A stretch of 64,000 bases of DNA from Palsa-1150 sp036490515 (GTDB lineage Bacteria; Myxococcota_A; Polyangia; Polyangiales; Polyangiaceae): the NCBI GenBank assembly GCA_036490515.1, contig DASXDU010000004.1:139221-203220 (forward strand). The letters run 5' to 3'. The notes under the pieces were generated by a model that ran no database searches, had not been told where the DNA came from, and saw nothing but the letters and a program-made list of their open reading frames with translations. The position numbers and the translations under genes were made by a program. Below, in pieces: positions 9,038 through 18,800 of this stretch. Within the stretch, counting starts at the first letter, position 1, and every line of letters begins with the position of its first letter.

Positions 9038-11443
9038 ATGCGCCCCCGGTCCGTCCCCTCCCCTGCCTCGCGCCGCCCGGCTCGCGCCCCGGACGTCCGC
9101 CGGCCGTCGCCGCCGCCCCCGCCCCCGGACCTCGAGGTCGCGCTCCGCCTCGCCATCGGCCGGGAAGGCATCGGCATCGAGCTCGCCCACGCCGCGCGCC
9201 TCGGGTGCCTGCAGGTGACCGACCTCGCCGCGACCCTGCCCGGCGTCCGCTTCCCCGTGGACGTCTCGGGCGGCGTCCCGCGCTTCCGCCACAGGCGCGG
9301 GGAGCTCCAGCGCCTCGCGATCGAGCTCGGCGCGCGGCCGCTCGAGCGCTGGGCGGCGCCGCGGCTCCGCGGCCTCGTGGGCACGCGCGCGCCGGAGGTC
9401 TGGGCGGCCGTCGGCAAGGCGTCGGCGGTCCTCGGCGTCGCGGCGGCGGCCGATCCGGAGGAGGAGGATCCGCGCGCGATGCCGGTCCTCGCGTTCGAGG
9501 TGCGTGCGCTGGCCGAGGGGGACGACCTCGTCCTCGTCGTCGAGCAGGCGCGCGGCGCCGACCTTCCCTTGCCGGCCACCGCGCTCGCCATCGCGTGCGC
9601 CGGGGCGCTCCTCGGCGATGCGGCGGAGCGGCAGGGGGCCGCCTTCCTCGTCCGGAGCGGCGCCGCGGCCGTCGCGCGGGCCCTCCTTCCCGAGGCCGGG
9701 GCGCGCGTCCCGTCGGCCGAGGGCGTCCGCTGGTCGATCGTGACCGGCGCGAGCGACGCGTGGATCCTCCACGCCGCGGCGGGGGCCGTCACGGCCGCGC
9801 CCGAGCCCGACGCGATCCGCGCGCGCGAGATCGCGGCGCTCCTGCGCGAGGGCGACGACTGGCTCGTCGAGGGCCACTTCGAGGCGGCGCGCGTCGCGTA
9901 CCTCGACGCGCTCGCGCGAGCCCCGCGTCACGCCGAGATCGCGCGGCGCATCGTCGACGTCGACGTGCGCGCGGGCGGCAGGACCGAGGCGGCCCTCGCG
10001 CTGCTGGTCGAGGCGCGCGCGCCGGGGCCGGGCGAGCCCGAGCCGCGCTTCGGGACGGCGCCCGGGCAGCTCCTGCTCGAGACCGGCGACGTCGAGGCGG
10101 CGATGGCGAGCCTCGAGCGGGCCGGCGACACCGAGCCGACTCCCGCGCTCGCGGCGCGTGCGTACGAGATGGCCGCGCGCGCGTCGCGCGATCCCGACGA
10201 GGCGTCGCGCTGGCTGGACCGCGCCGTCGCCCGGTCCCCGCGGAGCGTGAGCGCGCGGTGGCTGCGGGTCGTCACGCGCGTGGCGCTCGGCAGGCTCGAG
10301 GACGCGGCGGCGGACGTCGAGCACCTCGAGGCCATCGCGCGGGGCGGCCGGGCCAAGCACCTCGTGTGGCTCCGCGCCGGTCGCGCGTGGCACGCGGCCG
10401 GGATGGCCGCGCGGGCCGGGGACCTCTTCGAGCGGGCCCTCCGCTTCGTGCCCGACGAGCCGCGGGCCCTCGCGGGACTCGGCGCGGCCCTCGTCGGCGA
10501 CGGCCGCGAGGTGCGCGGGGTCGCCGTCCTCGAGCGGGCGCTCGCCCTCGCCGAGGAGCGCGGCGAGCCGACGGCGAGCGTGCGCCTCGATCTCGCGCGC
10601 GCGCTCGCCGAGAAGCTCGACGATCTCCCGACGGCCGTGGCGCACGCCGCCGCGGTAGCGCCGGATGCCGCCGAGGGACCTCTCGCACGCGGCCTCGAGG
10701 GCCGCTGGCGCGCCCGCCTCGGCGACGTCGCCGGCGCGTCGCTCGCCTTCGCGCGCCTTCGCGAGCTCGCGGCGAGCTTCTCTCCGGACGCGGGCGACGC
10801 GCGCCTCGGGCCCATCGCCCTGCTCCTCCGCGAGGCGGCCGAGCTCGCGCGCACCCGCCAGCGCGATCCGCTCGCCGCCCAGCGGCACCTCGCGGCGGCG
10901 CTCCGCCTCCGGCCGCGGGACGCGGAGCTCCTGCGCGCGTACCGCGACGTGGGCACGGCGATCGCGAAGGGCGCCTCGGAGATGCCCGACGAGCCCCCGA
11001 CGTCCGCCTCGACGGGCGCGTTCCCGGAGCTGGAGGACGCCTCGGCGACGCACCGGACGGTCTCGGACCTCGCGCCCGCCCCGCGCCCCGCCCCTCCCCC
11101 GCCGCGGGTCCCCTTCGACGTGTCGCTCGCGGTCGACGCCGACGAGGGCGACGCCGGGACCGAGGCGCGCATCGAGGAGCTGACGCGCAAGCTCCACGCG
11201 AACGCGGCCGACGACGCCGTGGCCGACGAGCTGGCCGCCCTCCTCGAGAAGGCGAGCCGCGGCCACGAGCTCCTCGCGCTCCTCTCCGGGCGCCTGGAGG
11301 ACGCGACCCCCGCGAGGCGCGCTGTCCTCGCCCCGAAGGCCCGCCGCGCCCTCGAGGCCCTCGCCGACCAGGCCGCCCGCGCCGGCCGGAACGAAGAGGC
11401 GGCCCTCTTCCGGGACGCGATCGACGCGCTGCTCACGCGCTAG
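9038..11443 (+). CDS. TPR-repeat protein
   Basis: 801 residues from the ATG at 9038; upstream codons in the same frame are not protein-like. The N-terminus is Pro/Arg-rich, then a globular region (about residues 35-255), then helical TPR-type pairs from about residue 260 to 680 (for example EGHFEAARVAYLDALARAP, AAGMAARAGDLFERALRFVP and DPLAAQRHLAAALRLRP). A Pro-rich linker (PAPRPAPPPPRVP) precedes a C-terminal helical pair. There is no signal peptide or membrane segment, so it is probably a cytoplasmic scaffold. Its architecture is like the two giant TPR proteins further on. Partner unknown. Confidence 0.85.
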   Translation: MRPRSVPSPASRRPARAPDVRRPSPPPPPPDLEVALRLAIGREGIGIELAHAARLGCLQVTDLAATLPGVRFPVDVSGGVPRFRHRRGELQRLAIELGARPLERWAAPRLRGLVGTRAPEVWAAVGKASAVLGVAAAADPEEEDPRAMPVLAFEVRALAEGDDLVLVVEQARGADLPLPATALAIACAGALLGDAAERQGAAFLVRSGAAAVARALLPEAGARVPSAEGVRWSIVTGASDAWILHAAAGAVTAAPEPDAIRAREIAALLREGDDWLVEGHFEAARVAYLDALARAPRHAEIARRIVDVDVRAGGRTEAALALLVEARAPGPGEPEPRFGTAPGQLLLETGDVEAAMASLERAGDTEPTPALAARAYEMAARASRDPDEASRWLDRAVARSPRSVSARWLRVVTRVALGRLEDAAADVEHLEAIARGGRAKHLVWLRAGRAWHAAGMAARAGDLFERALRFVPDEPRALAGLGAALVGDGREVRGVAVLERALALAEERGEPTASVRLDLARALAEKLDDLPTAVAHAAAVAPDAAEGPLARGLEGRWRARLGDVAGASLAFARLRELAASFSPDAGDARLGPIALLLREAAELARTRQRDPLAAQRHLAAALRLRPRDAELLRAYRDVGTAIAKGASEMPDEPPTSASTGAFPELEDASATHRTVSDLAPAPRPAPPPPRVPFDVSLAVDADEGDAGTEARIEELTRKLHANAADDAVADELAALLEKASRGHELLALLSGRLEDATPARRAVLAPKARRALEALADQAARAGRNEEAALFRDAIDALLTR

Positions 11444-11480
11444 GCCGGCGGGTGATGAACGACGGCCCGCGGGGATCGCC

Positions 11481-11690
11481 CTCCTTCCGCCGGGAGGGGC
11501 GCTCCTTCCGCGGGCAACCTGCCTCCTTCGACGGGAGGACCGCCTCCTACCGCGGGATGCGTGCCTCCTACCGCGGGGTGAGCGCCTCCTTCCGTCGGGC
11601 GCCTTCCTCCTTCCGGGGGCCGGCTGCCTCCTCCCGGGGGCCGCATGCCTCCTTCCGGGGGGCGCCTTCCTCCTTCCGCCGGAAGTGCGC
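11481..11690. repeat. 21-bp minisatellite, 10 tandem units
   Basis: Ten contiguous 21-bp units, each beginning CTCC(T)(T/A)CCG and ending in a more variable 8-10 bp, with no indels between units. 21 bp is seven codons, so every frame reads a heptapeptide repeat, for example ASFRGAP/ASYRGVS-like on the plus strand. It lies in a gene-free 417-bp gap after the TPR gene. The reading frame across it has no good start, so I treat it as non-coding. Unit arrangement is a direct tandem, not spaced, so it is not a CRISPR array. Confidence 0.85.
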
Positions 11691-11709
11691 GGTTTCCCGG
11701 CGGAAGGAG
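11670..11709 (+). terminator. Strong hairpin at the end of the minisatellite
   Basis: CTCCTTCCGCCGG (11670-11682) pairs perfectly over 13 bp with CCGGCGGAAGGAG (11697-11709) around a 14-nt loop. The left arm is the last minisatellite unit; the right arm is an inverted unit start. It lies about 230 bp after the TPR gene. No T-run follows, so a termination role is only possible. Confidence 0.4.
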
Positions 11710-11860
11710 CGCCTCCCCCGCCCTCCCGCAAGACTATTTCGAGGGGGATGACGAATTTCGGTCACGAAGTTCGATCTCAGAGGGGCCTCAGGGAAAGGGG
11801 CACGACGGACGACCGCGTGGTGCGGCCGGCCCGATCGCGTCCCCCGCTCGAGAGACCCAA

Positions 11861-12310
11861 TTGCCCTCCAAAATCAAGACAAGCATCGCCAGTCGCACGC
11901 TTCTCTTCACCAAGATCCTCGCCGCGATCGCGCAGTACCTGACCGCGGCGGTGGTCCTGCACGGCGAGAGCCTGACTCCTCAGGCCCTCTCCGCGCTGTT
12001 CACCGCAGTCCTCCAGGCCCAGAAGGACCTGGAGGACGCGCGGGCCAACGTCACCGCCAAGAAGCAGGCGCGTGACGCGGCCCTCGCGGAGGTCACGGCC
12101 ATCCTGCCGGACTTCCGGAAGTACCTCGCCGTTCTCTTCGGCGAGGATTCGGTGACGTACGCAGCGTTCGGGCTGCCCGTCACGCAGGAGCCCGTGCGCA
12201 CGGCCCAGAACAAGGCCGACGCCGTGGCAAAGGCGAAGGCGACCCGCAAGGCCCACGAGGAGCCGGTGACCCCGGCCCCCGCCCCTGCGGCTCCGACGCC
12301 GAAGTCCTGA
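11861..12310 (+). CDS. Small helical protein of unknown function (TTG start)
   Basis: 149 residues if started at the TTG at 11861; the homology-like sequence begins there (PSKIKTSIASRTLLFTKILA). The body is predicted helical: a first amphipathic helix, QALSALFTAVLQAQKDLEDARANVTAKKQARDAA as a probable coiled coil, then DFRKYLAVLFGEDSVTYAAFGL and a basic, Ala/Pro-rich tail. No signal peptide, no recognised domain. The coding signal is good across the stretch. A classical rho-independent terminator follows 45 bp after the stop, which supports a real transcription unit. Confidence 0.65.
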   Translation: MPSKIKTSIASRTLLFTKILAAIAQYLTAAVVLHGESLTPQALSALFTAVLQAQKDLEDARANVTAKKQARDAALAEVTAILPDFRKYLAVLFGEDSVTYAAFGLPVTQEPVRTAQNKADAVAKAKATRKAHEEPVTPAPAPAAPTPKS

Positions 12311-12354
12311 CGGTCCGCGCTTCGCTTTCCTTGACCTGACCGTTCGCAGCGCCA

Positions 12355-12401
12355 CGCCCCCGTCCGCGGCCGTCACACGCCGGGGCGGGGGCGCTTTTTT
12401 T
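12355..12401 (+). terminator. Rho-independent terminator
   Basis: CGCCCCCG (12355-12362) pairs with CGGGGGCG (12386-12393), followed by one C and seven T residues (12395-12401). It terminates the small helical-protein gene that ends at 12310. Confidence 0.85.
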
Positions 12402-12430
12402 GGTCGAACCGCCGAGAGAACGAGAGGGGG

Positions 12431-12619
12431 AAACAGGAAGATCAGGAGATCAGAAGGGGGAGTGGGGATGGGGCTCGGGGGGCGGCGCGGCTGCTCCGGT
12501 GAACGGCACGCCTCCAAGGGGCGATGCGGCCCTTCGAGGCGCGTCACTCACCCGACGAAGCCCGGGCGCCCCCCGAGGCCCACCCCAATCCCCCTTCTGA
12601 TCTTCTGACCTTCCTGTTT
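12431..12619. repeat. Palindromic repeat element, copy 2
   Basis: The same 25-bp core as at 4259-4415 occurs at 12431-12455 and, inverted, at 12595-12619. The 139 bp between continue as an imperfect palindrome (GGGGATGGGGCTCGGGGGGC left; its near-complement right, about 12567-12594). The inner-arm sequence differs from copy 1 but remains self-complementary. It sits between a plus-strand terminator and the 3' end of the minus-strand TerB-like gene, 31 bp from that stop. Confidence 0.85.
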
Positions 12620-12650
12620 CCCCACTCTCGTCTCGCCGAGAGCCCCCGGT

Positions 12651-13223
12651 CTACCCGGCGGAGAGGGCCTTCTTCACGTCGGCCATGGCGGCGTCGACCT
12701 CGCTCGCGTCGAGGTTGCACGCCTTCGCGAGCTTGCCGAGGACGTCCTTCTCGACGCCGCTCACGTCGTCGCTCGCCTGGGCCAGGAGCGCGGCGATGCG
12801 GAGCACCTCCTGGGCGTGCTCCTTCTTGGTCGCGGTGCGCGCGACGGCTGCGACGCGCTTGTCGATGCCGTCCTCCTCGAGCTGGTCGCCGAGATCGCTG
12901 ACGAGCGCCGCGATCTGCTCCTGCGCGACCGAGCCGCCGCAGGCCGCGAGCACGACCTTCTCGAAGGTGCGCCGCTCCTCGTCGTCGAAGACGCCGTCTG
13001 CGGCGGCCACGAGGTACGCGCCCTCGACGATCGCCTCGAAGAGGGCGACCGCGAGCGGATCGAACCCCGTCGGAACGGTGGCATCCTCGGACGGACGCGC
13101 GCCGTAGGACGCCGCGGTGAGCGACAGGATGCTCACGGGCTTGGCCGGATCGAGCTGCCTGTCGGGCGCGGAGACCGAGCGCGCAACGCGAGCGAGCAAG
13201 TGGATGCGGACGTCTTTCTCCAT
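12651..13223 (-). CDS. TerB-like (tellurite-resistance domain) protein
   Basis: 190 residues. After a basic N-terminus the central and C-terminal parts form an all-helical TerB/DjlA-N-like domain: AIVEGAYLVAAADGVFDDEERRTFEKV (about residues 64-90) has the acidic, metal-binding-like D-G-x-x-D/E-E segment typical of TerB; KKEHAQEVLRIAALLAQASDDVSGVEKDVL repeats the pattern. TerB-domain proteins are membrane-associated or stress-response adaptors; tellurite resistance itself should not be assumed. It is cytoplasmic, single gene, start MEKDVRIHLLARVA. Repeat element 2 lies directly downstream. Confidence 0.85.
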   Translation of the reverse strand: MEKDVRIHLLARVARSVSAPDRQLDPAKPVSILSLTAASYGARPSEDATVPTGFDPLAVALFEAIVEGAYLVAAADGVFDDEERRTFEKVVLAACGGSVAQEQIAALVSDLGDQLEEDGIDKRVAAVARTATKKEHAQEVLRIAALLAQASDDVSGVEKDVLGKLAKACNLDASEVDAAMADVKKALSAG

Positions 13224-13235
13224 CGCGTCCGCGCG

Positions 13236-13241
13236 AGCATA
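13236..13241 (-). promoter_or_regulatory. Candidate -10 (TATGCT) for the TerB-like gene
   Basis: TATGCT on the minus strand with 12 nt to the ATG at 13223, so the leader would be about 5 nt. The same hexamer precedes the genes starting at 29999 and 38743 and tRNA-Val. No -35 recognised. Confidence 0.4.
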
Positions 13242-13319
13242 CCAGAGAAGCGCGCTCGTCTAGTCCGACCTTCGGGAGGCGCGCGGCGCGTGATTCACGC
13301 GGCCTGGGCGGCCTCGGGG

Positions 13320-13338
13320 CGACCGCGTCGCGCGGTCG
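13320..13338 (-). terminator. Hairpin after the lipoprotein operon
   Basis: CGACCGCG / CGCGGTCG, an 8-bp perfect stem with a 3-nt loop, begins 6 bp after the last gene of the 26.5-13.3 kb operon. No T-run; a possible terminator or 3'-end-stabilising hairpin. Confidence 0.4.
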
Positions 13339-13344
13339 TGCCGT

Positions 13345-15192
13345 CTACTGCGAGCTCGGGGCCAGGTACATGTCGTAGTGGCCGCTGGCGTCGGTGATGG
13401 TGCGCCCCACCTCGACGGCCGGCCCGGACTTGGGGAGCTCGAGGACGCGAATGAGCGCGTCGACGACGGGGTTGTCGGCGGGATCGTGGAGCGTGAGGCC
13501 GCCGTAGGCGGGGGCCGGCACGGTGACGAGCGGCACGACGACGTCCGTCGGGCCCACGAGGAGGGTCTGCGTGGCCCACGGGAAGCGGCTGCCCTGCGCA
13601 GGCTCGACGGCGAGCGCGTAGGTGCCCGGATCGAGCGACAGCGTGAAGAGCCCGTGGGAGTCGGTCGTCGTCTGGGCCCCGCGAGGCATGCACGCGGTGC
13701 CCGAGGCCTGCGCGCACGCGGTGGCGACGACCTCCACGTCCGCCCCGGAGAGGGGCCGGCCGTCCGCGAGCGCCGCGTTGCCCTGCACCGTGCGGAGGAG
13801 GCCCGCCGGGACGGACTGGACGAGCGGCGAGGTCGTGACCGGGACGGGGAACGCGGGGTTCACCGTGATGGCGTGCGCCACGTCCGCGGGGATGACCGTG
13901 AGCTGGTAGGTGCCGGGCGGCAAGGTCACGGAGTACGTCGAGGGGCCGCCGGCCGTCGCGATCGACGCGTGCGACCGGACGACGAGATCGAAGTTCGTCG
14001 GGTTGAGCGCGCCGGTCGAGCCGGCGACGTAGAGCCCCTGCTGGCTCGACGCGTTCGGGTGGACCTCGAAGACGAGGTCCCCCTCGAGCGGCGTGACGCC
14101 GTCGACGTCGGTGAGCGTGCCCGAGACCGCGACCGGCGCGGGGAGATCGGGGAGCGTCTCGGTGTACGGCAGGTCGTTGCCGGTCACGCCGATGACGTAC
14201 GTGGGGGACGTCGAGCCCGCGGGCGGCTGGACCACGAGCTCGGCGTTCGTGAGCGCGTCTCCGTCGAACGGCGCGTGGTTCGTGGCGAGCGTCACCGTGT
14301 TCGCGGCGGCCGTGAGCGTCGGGACGCTCGAGATGCGCTCGAGCGTCGTCACGTCCCGCAGGTATGCGGTCCACCCCGCGAGGGTCGTGCCGCGCTCGAC
14401 GACGAACTGGGGGATGATCGGCAGCTGGGGACCGCCTGTCACCCGGTGCGTGTCGTCGACGACCATGGCGATCTGCTGGAGCAGGTTCCCCGGCTTGAGC
14501 GCCACGTTCTGAACGAGAGGCGGAAACGCAGCGTCGAAGGGCGGGTCGGGCTGGATGGTCATCTCGTAGGCGCCCACGGGGAGGGTCGCCTGGAAGAGCG
14601 GGCTCGCGTTGCCGTTGGGGCCGGGCGAGAACCCGCCGGGGGGTTGCGCCAGGACGGTCGACGTGACGTCGTACACGGGGAAGCCGAGGGTCTGCGCCTG
14701 GACGGAGGTCGCGGTCACGCTCGTCGTCGGCCAGAGCGGGCGGTACGTGACCTGGACGGGGAGGAGCGTGCTGCTGCCCGCGTTGCCGAGGTTCCAGTTC
14801 AGGTTTCGCTGCGTCTGCGCGTCGACCTGGTAGTCCCCCTCGACCGCGACGTTCGTGGGCAGCTGGTAGCAGGGCGTCGATGCGCAGTTCCTGCCGGCCG
14901 TCAGCGTCCCTGGCCCGGGGTAGGTCATCGCGAACGTCTGCCCCGGCGCGTAGTACGCGTCGGCCGCCATCTGGACGACGAGAAAGAGGTTCGTGAAGCC
15001 GGCGGTGACCAGGCACTGGCCACCGTTGCAATCGGGCGTGGCTCCCGCCTGGACGTACGCGCCGCACGGGTTCGCGGGACAGACGTTGAGGGGCACGTCG
15101 AGCGCACTCGACGACGACGAGGCGTCGTCGCCGACCGTGCACCCGGCCGCCAGTGCAATGAAGACGACGGCGCCGCGCGCGCGCACGCTCAT
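13345..15192 (-). CDS. Large lipoprotein with carboxypeptidase-regulatory-like (Ig-fold) repeats
   Basis: 615 residues. The signal peptide MSVRARGAVVFIALAAGC ends in a lipobox (AAGC, Cys 18). The mature protein is beta-rich with repeated modules of the CarboxypepD_reg/Big type: AVSGTLTDVDGVTPLEGDLVFEV, NAALADGRPLSGADVEVVATA with DSHGLFTLSLDPGTYALAV, and LTLHDPADNPVVDALIRVLEL with DASGHYDMYL, plus a similar PVGAYEMTIQPD module. Such modules usually sit in surface adhesins or assembly lipoproteins. The ATG overlaps the stop of the upstream lipoprotein gene by 4 bp (ATGA), indicating translational coupling, and it is the last gene of the operon. Confidence 0.85.
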   Translation of the reverse strand: MSVRARGAVVFIALAAGCTVGDDASSSSSALDVPLNVCPANPCGAYVQAGATPDCNGGQCLVTAGFTNLFLVVQMAADAYYAPGQTFAMTYPGPGTLTAGRNCASTPCYQLPTNVAVEGDYQVDAQTQRNLNWNLGNAGSSTLLPVQVTYRPLWPTTSVTATSVQAQTLGFPVYDVTSTVLAQPPGGFSPGPNGNASPLFQATLPVGAYEMTIQPDPPFDAAFPPLVQNVALKPGNLLQQIAMVVDDTHRVTGGPQLPIIPQFVVERGTTLAGWTAYLRDVTTLERISSVPTLTAAANTVTLATNHAPFDGDALTNAELVVQPPAGSTSPTYVIGVTGNDLPYTETLPDLPAPVAVSGTLTDVDGVTPLEGDLVFEVHPNASSQQGLYVAGSTGALNPTNFDLVVRSHASIATAGGPSTYSVTLPPGTYQLTVIPADVAHAITVNPAFPVPVTTSPLVQSVPAGLLRTVQGNAALADGRPLSGADVEVVATACAQASGTACMPRGAQTTTDSHGLFTLSLDPGTYALAVEPAQGSRFPWATQTLLVGPTDVVVPLVTVPAPAYGGLTLHDPADNPVVDALIRVLELPKSGPAVEVGRTITDASGHYDMYLAPSSQ

Positions 15193-15815
15193 GGGTCGCC
15201 GCCCCCGTCCTGAGGCGTCACGGGGAGGCCGTCGCTCGCCGCGTCCGACGGCGGGAAGGCGCCGTCCTGAAGCGACCCCGCGTCGTAGAGCGTGCACCCC
15301 GTGAGATTCCCGGTCGGGCTGTAGATCCAGCTCACGCTGTCGCCTCCGATGCTGTCCGGCGTGTGCGGGAGGTTCGTGTCGAACGCGTGCGCGACGTCGA
15401 ACTCGATGGTGTGGCAGCTCGACGGATCGACGCCGGCCGGCGGATCGAAGTGCGCGAGGTAGACGCCGCCGTCGAGGGTGCCCGGGGTCGGGGTCACGGT
15501 CGTCGGGGGAATGTAGGGGGTCGTCCCGCTCCCGCAGCTGAAGCCGACGCATTGCGCGAAGTCGACGAATGCGTCGTACTGGAACGGCTCGTCGGGGCTC
15601 TGGAGGAGCACGGGGACGACGAACTCCTGGGGAAACGACCCGAGGATCGGACCCGCCGGCGGCTGGACCGCGCCCCGAAGGATGATCGGCCGCTGCAGCG
15701 CCGGCACCGGCAGGTCGGGCGGCGGCGCGGAGAGGCACGCCGTGCTGCCGACGAGGGCAGCAGCGACGGCGGCGCACGCGACCGCCGCGAAGCCGAGAGC
15801 GAAGGAGCGAAGCAT
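15189..15815 (-). CDS. Lipoprotein of unknown function
   Basis: 208 residues. The signal peptide MLRSFALGFAAVACAAVAAA continues to a lipobox VGSTAC (Cys 27). The mature chain starts with a Pro-rich stretch, then a beta-rich domain with Cys residues (FAQCVGFSCGSG, SSCHTIEFDVAHAF, LTGCTLYDAG), and ends in an Asp/Pro-rich tail (DAASDGLPVTPQDGGGDP). No family recognised. It lies 4 bp after the giant TPR gene and overlaps the next lipoprotein gene by 4 bp, so the three are translated as a block; it probably works with the following lipoprotein at the envelope. Confidence 0.82.
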   Translation of the reverse strand: MLRSFALGFAAVACAAVAAALVGSTACLSAPPPDLPVPALQRPIILRGAVQPPAGPILGSFPQEFVVPVLLQSPDEPFQYDAFVDFAQCVGFSCGSGTTPYIPPTTVTPTPGTLDGGVYLAHFDPPAGVDPSSCHTIEFDVAHAFDTNLPHTPDSIGGDSVSWIYSPTGNLTGCTLYDAGSLQDGAFPPSDAASDGLPVTPQDGGGDP

Positions 15816-15819
15816 CGAC

Positions 15820-18800
15820 CTAGAAGAGGCTGAACCTGCCGGAGGAGAGGGTGCCACGAGGGGACTGCGGCGCAACGTCGTGCCAGCGGGCGCTCGCGTA
15901 CTCGGGCGAGACGGCGAGGCGGAGGAGATCGGCGAGGGCCGGGACCTCGTCGCAGAGGTGGCGGAGCGAAGGACGCGAGGGGGGCTCGTCGGCGCGGGCT
16001 CCCGACTCGGAGAGGAGCGCGCGCGCGGCGACCGCGAAGTCCCCCGCGAGAAAGAGGCCCACGCGGCGGCCGCACTGGTGGGCGCGCGCGACGAGCTCCT
16101 CGTACTCGGCGACGTTCGCCGTGCCGAGGAGCTCCTGGAGGCGCCGCTGCGTGCGGGCCGGGACGATCTGCCAGAAGGACTCGGCGAGGCGCGCGGCGCG
16201 AGGGTCGACGCGCTGGCCGATGTCGGGCGGTCCGAAGGCGGCCCGCATCGCGGCGACGAGCGCGCGGCCCTCGGCCGGCGGCAGGCCGAGGCGAAGGACG
16301 TTGTGCGGCAGCGCGGACGCCATGCCCCGGCCGAGCGCGAGGCGGAGCTCGGGCGTCTCCTCGCGGACGTCGCCCGCGAGGATGACCGACGGCGGCTGGA
16401 GGACGGCGACGTGCGAGACGGGCGTGCCGGCGGTCGCGCGCGGGACGAAGAGCGGGATGCGGGGCGCGTCGAGGGCGCGCATGGCGGCGTCGTAGAGGCG
16501 GGCGATCGCCGAGGTGGGCCCGGGCACGACGCGCTCGACGCCGGTGATGCCGTAGCTCGCGGCGTCGCGGACGAAGAGCTGCATCGCGCCCTCCCAGACG
16601 AGCGAGAGGGCCTCGCCCGACGCGTCCATCGACGGGCGCGCGAGGAGCGCGAAGATGCCGGGCTGCTCGGGCTGCGAGGCGAGCGGCGGCGGAGGGAGCG
16701 GGCCCGCGCCCGGATCGAACGCGCGAAGGACGTGCTCGACGGCGCGCGCGAAGACGCGGTCGTCGTCCGCGAGCGCCGCGGCGTGGAGGTCCTCGAGGCG
16801 GCCGATGTCGCCGGTCTCGAGCGCGACCTGCTGGCGGCGGACGCGGACGAGATCGCGGGCGCGGTCGGTCGCGACGACGAGCATCTGCGCGAGGACCTCG
16901 CCCGCGTCGGGCAGGCCGTCGGCGAGCGCCTCCCAGAGGAGCGGCTCGGCGCTGCGTGCGTCGCCTGCCTCGAGGCGACGGCGGCCGAGGGCGAGCCGCG
17001 CGCGGGCACGCGCCCCGGGGGTCGTCGCGCTGCGGACGGCGGCCTCGAGGACCTCGGTCGCCATGTCGGGACCAGGCGAGACGACGGGGGGCGGCTCGGG
17101 GGGTTCCGGCGGAGCCTCGGCGACCGCCGGTGGCGGAGGCGCGGCCGCGGGAGGTGGCGCGGCGACCGCCGTCGGCGGTGCTGCCGCGGGGCGCACGGCG
17201 AGGTGCTCGCCCGGCGTGAGGAGGCGCTCCGGGGCGCCGGACGTCGCGTTCGCCGGCGGGAGGGTGACGCGCATGGCCGCGCGCTGGAGGCCCGCGACGA
17301 CGGAGAGGCGCTGGGTGGCGGCTGCGTGGGTGTCCTGGTGCTGCATCGCGACGGCGAAGAACTGCGCCGCGTCCTGGATGCGCGAGCTCCGGAGAGCCGC
17401 GTCGCCGGCGGCGATGGCGACGACGCCGACGCGGCGGAGCTCGAGGAGCGGACCGGCGAGCGCGTGCTTGTAGAACTCCACCGCGTGCGCGTGCTGGCCG
17501 ACGGCGAGCAGGCGCTCGGCCATCCCGAGCGCGACGAGCGGGTGATCGCCGACGGAGGCGCGCGTCGTCTGGAGCTCGTTCATGCCCGCGCCGCCGCCCT
17601 GGACGACGTCGAGCGCCTCCGCGAGGAGGAACGACCGGAGCGCGTCGTCGTCCGGCCCGAGCGGCTCGCGGATGCGCGAGAGCTCCTCGATCGTGCGGTG
17701 CGCCTCGTCGGGCGCGCCCGGCCCGCGCATGCGGTACTCGAGGCCGCGGGCGAGCAGCTGCGGCGTCGCGCGATCGGGGGCCGCCTCCGCGGCGCGCCGC
17801 GCCCGTTCGAGGGCGAGCCGGACGTCCCCCGCGCGCGCCGAGGCCTGGGACGCCTCGAGCAGGAGGTCGCTCCGCGTACGATCGTCGACGCGCTCGCTCG
17901 CCGCGATGGCTTCGAGCGAGTCGCCGAGGTCCACGTCGGCGCCCAGCGCGCGCGCCACCTCGACGCGGAGGTCGAGCGCGGCCTGATTGAAGGGAGTCCG
18001 GGCGAGCACGGTGTTCGCGTGCGTGAAGGCGGCCTCGAGATCGCCCGCCGCCATCGACGCACGCCCGGCGCGAAGCTCGAGCTCGTCGCGTTCGCCCGGA
18101 TCGCCCTCGACCGCGGCGGCGCGGCGCCAGAGCGGCGCGGCCCGGTCGTACTCCTCCTGCCGCTCGAGGAGATCCGCGAGGTAGCGGAGCGCGCCCGCGT
18201 TGTCGGGCCACTCGTTGAGGAGCAGCGCGAGCTCGTCGCAGGCGTCCTTCAGGCGCCCGAGACGCTGCTCGAGGATGGCCGCGCGCCGGAGGCGGACGGC
18301 CCGGAGCATCTCGCGCATGCCCGAGTGGCCGCTGAGGCGCTCCGCGCGCCGGGCGAGGTGGTCGACGAGGCGATCGTACTGGCCCCGGGCCACGACCACG
18401 GCCTCCACCGCGTGATCGGCCTCCTCGTCGTCCGCGTCGATGGCGAGCACGCGACCCCACGCGTCCGCCGCGGCGTCGAGGTCGCCGCGCCGCTCGTGGG
18501 CCCGGGCGAGCCGCTTGAAGACCGGGACGCGCCCGTCGTCGCCGACGCGCGCCGCGATCTGATCGAGCGCGGCCACGCGGGCCTCGTCGTCGCCCGCGAG
18601 CTCGGCGACGCGCTCGAGGGAGCTCCACCTGTGCATCGGGTCGGGATCGAGCTTGCAGGCCTCGAGGAGCGCCCGGACGGCGCCCGGGCGATCGCCGCGC
18701 GTCTCGCGGCGCTCGGCGATCTCGGTCCAGCGGTCGGCGCGCATCGCGGGAGACGCCTCGGAGCTCGCGGCCTCGCGCTGGACGCGCGCCTCGATCTCGC

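Noticed and set aside
11481..11690. 21-bp repeats as CRISPR
   Set aside because: The units are directly contiguous, without unique spacers; no cas gene in the window.
12651..13223. Tellurite-resistance operon
   Set aside because: Only a TerB-like domain is present, without TerC/D/E or other ter genes.
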